Assembly (NCBI GenBank): GCA_964485815.1
Contig: CAZAJX010000004.1
Location: 1 to 64,000, forward strand
From: SFLA01 sp964485815
GTDB taxonomy: Bacteria; Bacillota; Clostridia; Oscillospirales; CAG-382
DNA: 64,000 nucleotides
Reading direction: 5' to 3'
A program made the position numbers and the translations under genes. Each line of letters starts with the position of its first letter. Position 1 is the stretch's first letter. Positions 44,248 through 53,357 of this stretch are shown here, one piece after another. Under the pieces are notes generated by a model, which was given only the letters and a program-made list of their open reading frames with translations, was not told where the DNA came from and ran no database searches.

Positions 44248-45015
44248 ATGCGAATAGTAATTAAGATTGGAACAAGTACCCTTGCGCACCCTACGGGACA
44301 TCTTAATATCCGCCGCGTCGAAGAAATGTGTAAGATAATCAGCGATATGAAAAACGCGGGCAATAACGTAATACTTGTTTCCTCCGGTGCTATCGGAATG
44401 GGCGTAGGCAAATTGGGGCTTTCTGCCCGCCCTTCGGATATTCCCACAAAGCAGGCTGCTGCGGCTGTCGGTCAATGCGAGCTTATGTATACATATGACA
44501 GAATATTCAGCCAGTATCATCATACCGTAGCACAGCTTCTTATTACGGGTGAAGACGTTAAAAACGAAATCCGTCATAACAATTTCAACAACACTTTGGA
44601 GCGACTTCTTGAATTAAACGCGATTCCTGTTATAAACGAAAACGATACAGTTGCTACCGAGGAGATAGTTATCGGTGATAACGATACGCTGGCGGCGATC
44701 GTCGCTTGCTCGGTTAAAGCCGATAAGCTCGTATTGCTTTCGGATATTGACGGACTGTATACCGCAGATCCTCATACCGACCCCGATGCACGCCTTATAT
44801 CTGTAGTAAACGATCTCGATGATACTATTCTTTCTCTTGCGGGCGGCACTGCATCCGATCAAGGCACCGGCGGTATGGTTACCAAACTTCAAGCCGCCAA
44901 GATATGTATGGAATGCGGTTGTGAAATGATAATCACCAACGGAAGCCATCCCGAGAATTTGTATGATATTCTGGACGGAAAGACCGTAGGCACCACTTTT
45001 ACGGAGAAAAAATAA
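44248..45015 (+). CDS. proB: Glutamate 5-kinase
   Basis: ProB phosphorylates glutamate to gamma-glutamyl phosphate, the first proline step. The 255-residue protein has only the amino-acid kinase domain; the C-terminal PUA domain of the 367-residue E. coli enzyme is absent, a form common in Firmicutes. IVIKIGTSTL, VSSGAIGMG, NENDTVA and SDIDGLYTADP are present. The ATG at 44248 follows GGAGGG; the one at 44218 lies upstream of the mapped promoter start. The stop overlaps the proA ATG by one base. Confidence 0.95.
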   Translation: MRIVIKIGTSTLAHPTGHLNIRRVEEMCKIISDMKNAGNNVILVSSGAIGMGVGKLGLSARPSDIPTKQAAAAVGQCELMYTYDRIFSQYHHTVAQLLITGEDVKNEIRHNNFNNTLERLLELNAIPVINENDTVATEEIVIGDNDTLAAIVACSVKADKLVLLSDIDGLYTADPHTDPDARLISVVNDLDDTILSLAGGTASDQGTGGMVTKLQAAKICMECGCEMIITNGSHPENLYDILDGKTVGTTFTEKK

Positions 45016-46265
45016 TGGTAAATTTATTCGTATCTGCAAAGGAAGCAAAGCCTCTTGTTTCCGCTTTGACTTCACAGCAAAAAAACAGTGCTCTTTCAGA
45101 AATGGCAAGGGCTTTAAGAGAGAATGTAAATGATATTCTTGCCGCAAACGCCGTCGATCTTAAAGAAGCGGAAGGGAAGATACCAAGCGTTATGCTTGAC
45201 CGTCTTATGCTGGATAATTCCAGAATCGAAGGTATGGCGAAGGGAATTGAAGATGTATCGCTCCTGCCCGATCCCGTGGGACATATTCTTGATACCTATA
45301 CAAGGCAGGACGGATTGTCAATACAAAAGGTTTCCGTTCCCGTAGGAGTTATTGCCATCATATACGAAAGCCGTCCCAACGTCACCAGCGATGCCGCGGC
45401 GCTTGCTTTAAAAAGCGGAAACGTATGCATACTACGTTCCGGAAAGGAAGCCTTCAATTCGGCGAAGGCGATAGTAAACGCTTTAAAAAAAGGTCTTATA
45501 AAAGCAGGCGTGACGGAAAATGCAGTTAATCTGGTTTCCGATCCTTCCCGTGAAAGTGCAACTGCACTTATGACCGCCAACGGTTACGTTGATATGCTTA
45601 TTCCCAGAGGCGGTGCGGGACTTATAAATGCTTGCGTGCGCCAAGCAACCGTTCCTTGTATCGCCACCGGCACGGGAATATGCCACGTATACGTTGAGAA
45701 AACCGCAGATATCGATACGGCATTAAAGATAGTTGAAAACGCAAAAACAAGCCGTCCCAGCGTTTGTAATGCTATGGAGGTCTTGTTGGTGGACCGGGAT
45801 ATCGCTCCCGAACTTTTACCCCGTTTACACAAGACTTTGGTAGAAGACAGAAATATTAAGCATCTTGTTCCCGTGGAATTAAGACTTGACAAAAATGCGG
45901 CGATGATCATCGAAGGCATACCTGCTTCGGAAAAGGATTTTGACACCGAATTTTTGGATTATATTCTTGCGGTGAAAGTAGTTGAAAATACCAAAGAGGC
46001 AATTGAGCATATATCCGCTCATTCCACAGGGCACAGCGAAGCTATTGTTTCCAACGATACCGTTGCACAGCAGTTGTTCGTATCTTCCGTCGATAGCGCC
46101 GCGGTTTACGTAAACGCTTCTACCCGTTTTACTGACGGCGGTGAATTCGGTTTGGGATGCGAAATGGGCATTTCCACACAAAAGCTTCACGCAAGAGGAC
46201 CTATGGGACTTAAGGAACTTACCACATACAAATATGTAATTCACGGAGAAGGACATATAAGATAA
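45015..46265 (+). CDS. proA: Glutamate-5-semialdehyde dehydrogenase
   Basis: ProA reduces gamma-glutamyl phosphate to glutamate semialdehyde with NADPH. The 416-residue protein has the aldehyde-dehydrogenase fold. Key segments are VPVGVIAIIYESRPNVTSD, LIPRGGAGLI and the catalytic Cys in SRPSVCNAMEVLLV. The C-terminal signature VYVNASTRFTDGGEFGLGCE is intact to GISTQK. It overlaps proB by one base and proC follows after 10 bases. Confidence 0.97.
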   Translation: MVNLFVSAKEAKPLVSALTSQQKNSALSEMARALRENVNDILAANAVDLKEAEGKIPSVMLDRLMLDNSRIEGMAKGIEDVSLLPDPVGHILDTYTRQDGLSIQKVSVPVGVIAIIYESRPNVTSDAAALALKSGNVCILRSGKEAFNSAKAIVNALKKGLIKAGVTENAVNLVSDPSRESATALMTANGYVDMLIPRGGAGLINACVRQATVPCIATGTGICHVYVEKTADIDTALKIVENAKTSRPSVCNAMEVLLVDRDIAPELLPRLHKTLVEDRNIKHLVPVELRLDKNAAMIIEGIPASEKDFDTEFLDYILAVKVVENTKEAIEHISAHSTGHSEAIVSNDTVAQQLFVSSVDSAAVYVNASTRFTDGGEFGLGCEMGISTQKLHARGPMGLKELTTYKYVIHGEGHIR

Positions 46266-46275
46266 GGAGAATAGT

Positions 46276-47067
46276 ATGAAGTACGGTTTTATCGGTTGCG
46301 GTAATATGGGAAGCGCCGTGGCATACGCGCTTTCAAAAACCACCACTGATTTTGCGGTTACCGACCGTTCCGGAAAAGCAAAAGGCTTTGCCGACAGCAT
46401 CGGCTGTAAATACACGGATATAAATACCGTCGCAAGTGAATGTGAAAATATATTTCTTTGCGTAAAGCCTCAGATGATGGGAGCTGTGTTAAGGGGAATT
46501 TCGGATATTCTCAAAGAAAAAAAGCCCGTTCTCGTCACTATGGCGGCAGGGCTTACCACCGAAAAAATATGCGAAATGGCGGGAGAAAAGCTTCCCGTTA
46601 TCCGCATAATGCCCAATACTCCCGTAATTGTCGGCAAGGGCGTGATTTTGTATTGCGGCAACGATTTTGTTTCCGATGAAAAGTTAAAGGATTTCATATC
46701 CGATTTAAGCTGTGCGGGTAAATTTGATAAACTGCCCGAAAATCTTTTCGATGCGGCTACTTCCTTAACGGGATGCGGTCCTGCATATGCGTATATGTTT
46801 ATTGAAGCTCTTGCTGATGGTGCCGTTTCCTGCGGAATCCCCCGTAACAAAGCAATAGAATATGCGGCAAATGTTCTTGTGGGAGCCGCAGAGATGGTTA
46901 TGTCCACCGGCGAACATCCGTCAAAGCTAAAGGATAACGTTTGTTCTCCCGGAGGAAGCACTATCGCCGGTGTGAGATCGCTGGAGGCTAATGGCTTCAG
47001 AGGCGCTGTTATCGATTGTATAATGGCGGCAAATGAACGAAATAAAGAATTAGGAAAAATGAACTGA
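46276..47067 (+). CDS. proC: Pyrroline-5-carboxylate reductase
   Basis: ProC makes proline from pyrroline-5-carboxylate. The 263-residue protein has the N-terminal Rossmann start KYGFIGCGNMGSAVAYAL, the IRIMPNTPVIVGKG motif and the dimerisation-domain signature TSLTGCGPAYAYMFIEALADGA (given here as two parts: TSLTGCGPAYAYMF and IEALADGA). The late SPGGSTIAGVRSLE segment is intact. It completes proline synthesis from glutamate within one operon. AAGGAG precedes the ATG. Confidence 0.97.
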   Translation: MKYGFIGCGNMGSAVAYALSKTTTDFAVTDRSGKAKGFADSIGCKYTDINTVASECENIFLCVKPQMMGAVLRGISDILKEKKPVLVTMAAGLTTEKICEMAGEKLPVIRIMPNTPVIVGKGVILYCGNDFVSDEKLKDFISDLSCAGKFDKLPENLFDAATSLTGCGPAYAYMFIEALADGAVSCGIPRNKAIEYAANVLVGAAEMVMSTGEHPSKLKDNVCSPGGSTIAGVRSLEANGFRGAVIDCIMAANERNKELGKMN

Positions 47068-47079
47068 GGAGAAATGAAA

Positions 47080-48099
47080 ATGAAAAACATAGATTGGTCA
47101 AATATCGGATTCGGTTATATTAAAACGGATCTCCGTTACGTTTCGAATTATAAAAACGGTGAGTGGGACGAAGGCTGTCTTACAGAGGATGCAAATATTA
47201 CCATGAACGAGTGCGCTTGCGTTTTGCAGTATGCCCAGACCTGCTTCGAAGGACTGAAGGCGTATACAACTGCAGACGGAAAGATAGTTTGTTTCCGTCC
47301 CGATCTTAACGCTTCCCGTATGGCTGATTCCTGCCGCAGAATGAAAATGCCTGTTTTCCCCGAAGAAAGATTTGTGGAGGCGGTAGTGAAAACGGTTGAG
47401 GCTAACTCCGAGTGGGTTCCTCCTTACGGTTCCGGCGCATCGCTCTATCTCCGTCCTTATATGTTCGGCTATGATTCCATCATCGGTGTGAAGCCTGCCA
47501 ACGAATTCCAGTTCAGAATTTTTGCTACTCCCGTGGGACCTTATTTCAAGGGCGGTGTTCGCGCGCTTACCCTTCGTATTTCCGATTTCGACCGTGCGGC
47601 TCCCAGAGGTACGGGACATATCAAAGCGGGCTTGAACTACGCTATGAGCCTTTACGCTATTGTTGACGCCCACGAGCAGGGATATGACGAAAATGTTTAT
47701 CTGGATTCCGCTACCCGCACTCACATTGAAGAAACGGGAGGCGCAAATATAATCTTCGTTACCAAGGATGGTAAGCTGGTTACACCCAAGTCCGATACTA
47801 TTTTGCCTTCCATTACCCGCCGCTCGCTCCTTCAGGTTGCAAAGGATTACCTCGGTATGGAAGTGGAGGAAAGGGAAGTATCCCTTGCTGAAATAGGTGA
47901 ATTTGCGGAATGCGGACTTTGCGGAACCGCCGCCGTAATTTCTCCCGTCGGCAAGATCGTGGACCACGGTAAGGAGTATTCCTTCAATATCGGTGAAAGC
48001 GGAATGGGCGATACGGTTAAGAAACTGTACGATACGCTTACAGGTATTCAGATGGGTACCGTTACACCTCCCGAAGGATGGGTCAAGGTAATAAAATAA
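47080..48099 (+). CDS. ilvE: Branched-chain amino-acid aminotransferase
   Basis: IlvE is a PLP-dependent fold type IV aminotransferase that carries out the final step of Ile, Val and Leu synthesis. The roughly 339-residue protein has CFEGLKAYTTADGKIVCFRP, IKAGLNYA with the PLP Lys, and EETGGANIIFV. GTAAVISPVG is present near the end. Two in-frame ATGs exist: 47074 is only 2 bases after AGGAG (47067-47071), so 47080 is more likely. It is the last gene of the proBAC run and is separate from the ilv/leu operon, which has its own promoter 45 bases after its stop. Confidence 0.94.
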   Translation: MKNIDWSNIGFGYIKTDLRYVSNYKNGEWDEGCLTEDANITMNECACVLQYAQTCFEGLKAYTTADGKIVCFRPDLNASRMADSCRRMKMPVFPEERFVEAVVKTVEANSEWVPPYGSGASLYLRPYMFGYDSIIGVKPANEFQFRIFATPVGPYFKGGVRALTLRISDFDRAAPRGTGHIKAGLNYAMSLYAIVDAHEQGYDENVYLDSATRTHIEETGGANIIFVTKDGKLVTPKSDTILPSITRRSLLQVAKDYLGMEVEEREVSLAEIGEFAECGLCGTAAVISPVGKIVDHGKEYSFNIGESGMGDTVKKLYDTLTGIQMGTVTPPEGWVKVIK

Positions 48100-48143
48100 C
48101 TGAATAATTATTTCAAAATAAAGAATAATATTTCGTTTTTCCC

Positions 48144-48172
48144 TTGACATATATTTACTTTAATGTTATAAT
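48144..48172 (+). promoter_or_regulatory. Consensus promoter of the ilv-leu operon
   Basis: TTGACA (48144-48149) and TATAAT (48167-48172) are both perfect and separated by 17 bp. Transcription would start near 48179, leaving a leader of about 146 bases before ilvA. Confidence 0.85.
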
Positions 48173-48249
48173 CATTCAATACTATATAATGCACAGTTTT
48201 TTTGATTTTTCACGGCAAACAGAACGGTATTGACTATTTATTAATTTTA

Positions 48250-48292
48250 AGGTCCCTCTCTCTTTGCGTAAGAGAGAGGGGCTTCTTATATT
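48250..48292 (+). promoter_or_regulatory. Leader hairpin before ilvA, possible attenuator
   Basis: A 15-bp stem without mismatches (48250-48264 with 48270-48284, two G-T pairs) has a 5-nt loop TGCGT and is followed by CTTATATT. It resembles an intrinsic terminator with an imperfect T-tail. No T-box motif, specifier loop or known riboswitch is recognisable in the 146-base leader. Attenuation or processing is therefore inferred only from position and strength. Confidence 0.55.
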
Positions 48293-48324
48293 ACGAATCC
48301 GCCCGAAAGGAAGCTTTTATACAT

Positions 48325-49524
48325 ATGGTTACTATCGATAAAATTTTCCACGCATCAACAGTTCTTAAAAATATCATACGTCCTACTCCCTTGGCAAAGG
48401 CGTACGGTATCGCTCCCGCTTGCGATCTGTACTTCAAGCCCGAGAATTTGCAAAACACGGGCTCCTTTAAGCTAAGAGGCTCGGGATATAAGATAGCTAT
48501 GCTGTCTGATGAAGAAAAGGCAAAGGGCGTTATAGCCTGCTCTGCGGGAAACCACGCGCAAGGCGTTGCTCTGGCTGCTTCCAAATGCGGTATATCTTCT
48601 CTTATCTGCCTGCCCGATAACGCACCTATTTCAAAAATAGAAGCAACAAAAAGCTATGGTGCAAGCGTTTGTCTTGTTGAAGGTTGTTATGACGATGCGT
48701 ATAACAAAGCTATGTCGTTAAAAGATGAATTGGGACTTACCTTCGTCCATCCTTTTGATGATGAAAACGTCATTGCAGGTCAGGGTACTATAGGTCTTGA
48801 GATCGTAAATGATATTGACAATATCGATGCGGTTATCGTTCCTATCGGCGGCGGCGGACTTATTTCCGGCGTAGCATATGCTATCAAAGCAATCAATCCC
48901 CGTATCAAGGTGTACGGCGTTCAGGCGGCTGGCGCGGCAAGTATGTATAATTCCGTTAACGGCGGCGCAATACAAACTCTTTCTTCCGTTTCCACCATAG
49001 CAGACGGTATTGCCGTAAAACGCCCCGGTGACAATACTTTTGAAATGGTCAGCAAATATGTTGACGATATCGCCCTCGTTACCGAAGATGAAATATCCTC
49101 TGCTATCCTCGCTCTTATCGAAAAGCAAAAAATGATAGCCGAAGGCGCAGGCGCTGTTTCCGTAGCGGCGGCAATGTTCAATAAATTCCCCATAGCGGGC
49201 AAAAAGGTCGTAAGCGTTGTTTCCGGCGGTAATATAGATGTTACCAGCCTTTCCCGTGTTATTGAGCGCGGTCTTATGAAGTCGGGCAGAAGTTCAAGTC
49301 TGCTTATCGAGCTTGTTGATAAACCCGGTCAGCTTAAGGACGTTTCCCGTATTATCGCTGATTGCGGCGGTAACGTTACAAGCGTACACCACGAGCGTAA
49401 CGGCAACACAGAGAGCATAAACGGCTGTTACCTCCGTATCGTTATGGAAACCCGTGATTACGATCACGTTCGTCAGATTACCGAAGCTCTTAAAAACGAA
49501 GGCTTCAAAATTGTAGAGGAGTAG
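48325..49524 (+). CDS. ilvA: Threonine ammonia-lyase (dehydratase)
   Basis: IlvA converts threonine to 2-oxobutanoate, the committed step to isoleucine. The 399-residue protein binds PLP through Lys49 in NTGSFKLRG and has the glycine loop IGGGGLISG. It ends with one ACT domain (about residues 325-399), so it is the shorter TdcB-like type, not the 514-residue E. coli IlvA with two regulatory modules. The ATG at 48325 is preceded by AAAGGA. The frame is open back to 48202, but that part is leader RNA. It is the first gene of a ten-gene operon. Confidence 0.94.
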   Translation: MVTIDKIFHASTVLKNIIRPTPLAKAYGIAPACDLYFKPENLQNTGSFKLRGSGYKIAMLSDEEKAKGVIACSAGNHAQGVALAASKCGISSLICLPDNAPISKIEATKSYGASVCLVEGCYDDAYNKAMSLKDELGLTFVHPFDDENVIAGQGTIGLEIVNDIDNIDAVIVPIGGGGLISGVAYAIKAINPRIKVYGVQAAGAASMYNSVNGGAIQTLSSVSTIADGIAVKRPGDNTFEMVSKYVDDIALVTEDEISSAILALIEKQKMIAEGAGAVSVAAAMFNKFPIAGKKVVSVVSGGNIDVTSLSRVIERGLMKSGRSSSLLIELVDKPGQLKDVSRIIADCGGNVTSVHHERNGNTESINGCYLRIVMETRDYDHVRQITEALKNEGFKIVEE

Positions 49525-49530
49525 ATTATT

Positions 49531-49902
49531 ATGGAATACATATACACCAAAAACGCCCCCGACGCTATCGGACCTTATTCTCAGGGTATGGTAGTCGGTA
49601 ATTTAGTGTTTACATCGGGTCAGATCGCAATCAATCCCGCAAGCGGCGCCGTTGAAGCAACTACCATCCAGGAACAGACCGAGCAGGTTTGCAAAAATCT
49701 TTCCGCAGTTCTTGAGGCGGCGGGAACAAGTCTTGAAAAGGTTGTGAAAACCACCTGCTTTTTAAGCGATATGGCAGATTTTGCCGCTTTTAACGAAATA
49801 TACGGCAAATATTTTACGGGCAAGCCCGCCCGCTCCTGCGTAGCTGTAAAAACACTACCCAAGAACGTTCTTGTTGAGGTAGAGGCTATAGCGGAAAAAT
49901 AA
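49531..49902 (+). CDS. ridA: 2-iminobutanoate/2-iminopropanoate deaminase RidA
   Basis: RidA hydrolyses the reactive enamine/imine released by IlvA to 2-oxobutanoate and ammonia, protecting PLP enzymes such as IlvE. The 123-residue protein has NAPDAIGPYSQG, the catalytic Arg in ARSCVAVKTLPKNVLVEVEA and the closing Glu. Its place 6 bases after ilvA matches this role directly. Confidence 0.96.
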   Translation: MEYIYTKNAPDAIGPYSQGMVVGNLVFTSGQIAINPASGAVEATTIQEQTEQVCKNLSAVLEAAGTSLEKVVKTTCFLSDMADFAAFNEIYGKYFTGKPARSCVAVKTLPKNVLVEVEAIAEK

Positions 49903-49926
49903 AGCGCATATTCCAAGGAGCAAAAA

Positions 49927-51588
49927 ATGAACAGCAGTAAATACAGTATAGGATATTTTCCCGCACCGGGAAACCATTGTAAATGGGTAAACAAGGACCA
50001 TATTGAAAAAGCACCCCGTTGGTGCAGTGTTGACCTGCGTGACGGCAACCAATCTCTTGTTATCCCTATGAGTCTTGAGGAAAAGCTTGAATTTTATAAG
50101 CTTTTGCTGGCGGTAGGATTTAAAGAGATCGAAGTGGGCTTTCCTGCGGCTTCCGAAACGGAATATGAATTTTTGCGTACACTTATCGAAAAAGATATGA
50201 TCCCTTCGGACGTTACCGTTCAGGTGCTTACCCAGTGCAGAGAACACATTATCCGCAAAACCTTTGATGCCTGCAAGGGTGCACCCAACGCAATTATTCA
50301 TTTCTATAATTCCGTAAGCGTTGCCCAGCGTGAGCAGGTGTTCAGAAAATCCAAAGAAGAAATAAAGCAGATCGCTATTGACGGTGCGCGGCTTGTAAAA
50401 CGCCTCGCATCCGAATATGAAGGCAATTTCCGCTTTGAATATTCTCCCGAAAGCTTTACGGGCACCGAGCCCGAATACGCTTTGGAGGTCTGCAACGCAG
50501 TTCTGGATGTGCTTGAGCCTTCCGAAACCAATAACGTTATCATTAATCTTCCCGTTACCGTGGAAATGAGTCTGCCTCACGTCTACGCTAACCAGGTTGA
50601 ATATATGAGCGAAAATCTCAAATACCGTGAATTTGTAACCCTTTCTCTCCATCCTCATAACGATAGAGGCACGGGCGTTGCGGATACCGAGCTTGCCTTG
50701 CTTGCAGGCGCGGACCGTGTCGAAGGTACTCTTTTCGGTAACGGCGAGCGCACGGGAAACGTGGATATCATTACTCTTGCAATGAATATGTATTCCCACG
50801 GCGTCGACCCCGAGCTTGATTTCTCCAATATGCCCGAAATCGTTGCAACCTACGAAAAATGCACACGTATGCACGTTTACGAAAGAAGTCCTTATGCAGG
50901 CGCATTGGTATTTGCCGCTTTTTCGGGAAGTCATCAGGATGCTATCGCAAAGGGTATGAAATGGCGTGAGGAAAAGAATCTTACACAGTGGACCGTTCCT
51001 TACATTCCCATCGATCCCAAGGATATAAACCGTACATACGATGCGGATGTTATCCGTGTCAATTCACAAAGCGGTAAAGGCGGTATCGGCTATCTGTTGG
51101 AGCAGACTTACGGCTATGTTCTGCCTCCTAAAATGCGGGAGCATTTCAGCTATGCTTGCAAAAACGTATCCGATCACGACCACCGTGAGCTTAAGACTCA
51201 CGATGTTTTGAAAGTGTTTACAGATAATTACCTTAATCTCGTGAGTCCCGTATCCATTTCCAATATGAGCTTTGTTCAGAAGGAAGGCGGAGTGGACGCA
51301 TACGTTACCTTCAAAAAGGACGGCAAAAAGACTACCGTTCACACCCAAGGAAACGGCTCTCTCGATGCGGTAAGTAACGCACTGAAGGAATATACGGACG
51401 ATACTTACGTTCTCAAGGTTTATACCGAGCACAGCTTGGAAGGCAAGAGCTCGGATGCCACAGCCGCCGCTTATATCGGAATTGAGGATAAAAGCGGTAA
51501 TATGCACTGGGGTGCAGGTACGGATACCGATATTATCCGTGCAAGTATTCATGCATTGTTAAGTGCGTATAACAATATGATCAGATAA
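49927..51588 (+). CDS. leuA: 2-isopropylmalate synthase, type 2 (yeast/actinobacterial-like)
   Basis: LeuA condenses 2-oxoisovalerate with acetyl-CoA. The 553-residue protein belongs to the second LeuA type, with the N-terminus APRWCSVDLRDGNQSLVIPM and the metal ligands in LSLHPHNDRGTG. The C-terminal LeuA regulatory domain (about residues 430-553) is the leucine-binding part. This type is best known from fungi and Corynebacterium/Mycobacterium, and is also found in some Clostridia. GGAGC precedes the ATG. It follows ridA and precedes leuC by 15 bases. Confidence 0.94.
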   Translation: MNSSKYSIGYFPAPGNHCKWVNKDHIEKAPRWCSVDLRDGNQSLVIPMSLEEKLEFYKLLLAVGFKEIEVGFPAASETEYEFLRTLIEKDMIPSDVTVQVLTQCREHIIRKTFDACKGAPNAIIHFYNSVSVAQREQVFRKSKEEIKQIAIDGARLVKRLASEYEGNFRFEYSPESFTGTEPEYALEVCNAVLDVLEPSETNNVIINLPVTVEMSLPHVYANQVEYMSENLKYREFVTLSLHPHNDRGTGVADTELALLAGADRVEGTLFGNGERTGNVDIITLAMNMYSHGVDPELDFSNMPEIVATYEKCTRMHVYERSPYAGALVFAAFSGSHQDAIAKGMKWREEKNLTQWTVPYIPIDPKDINRTYDADVIRVNSQSGKGGIGYLLEQTYGYVLPPKMREHFSYACKNVSDHDHRELKTHDVLKVFTDNYLNLVSPVSISNMSFVQKEGGVDAYVTFKKDGKKTTVHTQGNGSLDAVSNALKEYTDDTYVLKVYTEHSLEGKSSDATAAAYIGIEDKSGNMHWGAGTDTDIIRASIHALLSAYNNMIR

Positions 51589-51603
51589 AAGGAGTCAATT
51601 ACC

Positions 51604-52863
51604 ATGGGCATGACCATGACTCAAAAAATACTCGCCGCCCACGCGGGACTTGAAAGTGTCAGTGCGGGACAGCTTATCAGCGCCAAGCTTGATATTGTTC
51701 TCGGTAACGATATTACAACTCCCGTAGCGGTAAATGAATTCAAAAAAGCGGGATTTGATTCCGTTTTCAATAAAGATAAGATCGCTATAGTGCTGGATCA
51801 CTTCGTTCCCAATAAGGATATTAAAGCCGCAGAGCAGTCCAAACAGTGCCGCGAATTTGCTCTTGCACATAGTGTAAGTCATTTTTATGACGTGGGCAAA
51901 ATGGGCATAGAGCATGCGCTTCTTCCCGAGCAGGGCGTGGTTACCGCAGGCGATTGCATTATCGGCGCGGACAGCCACACTTGTACTTACGGCGCGCTGG
52001 GTGCTTTTTCCACGGGTGTGGGAAGCACGGATATGGCGGCAGGAATGGCAACGGGAACCGCTTGGTTCAAGGTGCCCTCCGCTATCAAGTTTGTTCTTAA
52101 AGGCAAGCTTTCTCCTTACTGCAGCGGCAAGGACGTTATACTTACTATCATAGGTATGATAGGTGTTGACGGCGCATTGTACCGCAGTATGGAATTTACG
52201 GGAGATGGAGTTGCCTCTCTCAGTATGGATGACCGTCTGTGCATTTGCAATATGGCTATCGAAGCGGGCGCAAAAAACGGAATTTTCCCCGTTGACGATA
52301 TAACCAAGGAATATATGGAAGGACGTTGTGAACGTACTCCCGTTATTTACGAGGCAGACGAGGACGCAGAATACGAGCGTGTTATCGAGATCGAGCTCGC
52401 TTCTATCGTTCCCACCGTTGCTTGCCCTCATCTTCCCGAAAACACTCATCCTGCCTGCGAATTGTCCGATATAAAGATCGATCAGGTCGTTATCGGAAGC
52501 TGTACCAACGGCAGAATGGAGGATATGGAAGCAGCATTCAATATTCTTAACGGTAAAAAAATTGCAGATAACGTCCGTTGCATTATAATACCCGGAACGA
52601 TGCAGATACTCCGCGAATGTGTGGAAAGGGGATACGTTACCGCATTTATTGATGCGGGCGCAGTGGTTTCCACACCCACCTGCGGACCTTGCCTCGGAGG
52701 ATATATGGGCATTCTCGCCGCCGGCGAACGTTGTATTGCCACTACCAACAGAAACTTTGTGGGCAGAATGGGACACGTTGAAAGCGAAGTGTATCTCGCT
52801 TCTCCCGCAACTGCCGCCGCAAGCGCCCTTACGGGATATATTACCGATCCGACGGAGGAATAG
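51604..52863 (+). CDS. leuC: 3-isopropylmalate dehydratase large subunit
   Basis: With LeuD this isomerises 2- to 3-isopropylmalate using a [4Fe-4S] cluster. The 419-residue protein is the shorter archaeal/HacA-like form; E. coli LeuC is about 466. Cluster Cys residues are seen in GADSHTCTYGA, VIGSCTNGRMEDM and TPTCGPCLGGYMG. An AAGGAG site precedes the ATG. leuD follows after 3 bases. Confidence 0.95.
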   Translation: MGMTMTQKILAAHAGLESVSAGQLISAKLDIVLGNDITTPVAVNEFKKAGFDSVFNKDKIAIVLDHFVPNKDIKAAEQSKQCREFALAHSVSHFYDVGKMGIEHALLPEQGVVTAGDCIIGADSHTCTYGALGAFSTGVGSTDMAAGMATGTAWFKVPSAIKFVLKGKLSPYCSGKDVILTIIGMIGVDGALYRSMEFTGDGVASLSMDDRLCICNMAIEAGAKNGIFPVDDITKEYMEGRCERTPVIYEADEDAEYERVIEIELASIVPTVACPHLPENTHPACELSDIKIDQVVIGSCTNGRMEDMEAAFNILNGKKIADNVRCIIIPGTMQILRECVERGYVTAFIDAGAVVSTPTCGPCLGGYMGILAAGERCIATTNRNFVGRMGHVESEVYLASPATAAASALTGYITDPTEE

Positions 52864-52866
52864 TTA

Positions 52867-53352
52867 ATGGAAACAAAAGGAAAAGTTTTTAAATATCCGG
52901 ATAACGTGGATACCGATGTTATCATTCCTGCCCGCTACCTTAATACTTCGGATGCAAAGGAGCTTGCAAAGCATTGTATGGAGGATATCGACAATACCTT
53001 CGTTACCCGTGTAAACGCAGGAGATATAATCGTAGCAGGATGGAACTTCGGCTGCGGCTCTTCCCGTGAACACGCGCCGTTGGTTATCAAGACCTGCGGA
53101 ACCGGTTGTGTTATTGCAAAGAGCTTTGCCCGTATCTTTTACCGCAATGCCATAAATATCGGTATGCCGATATTGGAGTGTGAAGAAGCGGCAGACGAGA
53201 TCGAGGACGGAGATCAGGTTTCCGTTGATTTCGATACCGGAATAATAACCAATCTTACCAAAAACAAAACTTATAAAGCGCAACCGTTTCCGTCCTTTAT
53301 ACAGAATATCATTCAAAAAGGCGGATTACTTACCTCTCTTAAGGAAGGCTGA
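52867..53352 (+). CDS. leuD: 3-isopropylmalate dehydratase small subunit
   Basis: LeuD is the swivel-domain partner of LeuC. The 161-residue size matches the short LeuC form. Key segments are NVDTDVIIPARYL, NFGCGSSREHAP and AKSFARIFYRNAINIG. It follows leuC by 3 bases and precedes leuB by 5. Confidence 0.96.
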   Translation: METKGKVFKYPDNVDTDVIIPARYLNTSDAKELAKHCMEDIDNTFVTRVNAGDIIVAGWNFGCGSSREHAPLVIKTCGTGCVIAKSFARIFYRNAINIGMPILECEEAADEIEDGDQVSVDFDTGIITNLTKNKTYKAQPFPSFIQNIIQKGGLLTSLKEG

Positions 53353-53357
53353 TAAAT

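Noticed and set aside
48189..48233. 14-codon leader peptide (MHSFFDFSRQTERY) before ilvA
   Set aside because: It has no ribosome site, begins about 10 bases after the predicted transcription start and contains no Leu, Ile or Val codons, so it does not explain BCAA attenuation.
48100..48324. T-box riboswitch in the ilv-leu leader
   Set aside because: The leader is only about 146 bases and I could not find the T-box sequence or a specifier stem. An Infernal search would settle it.
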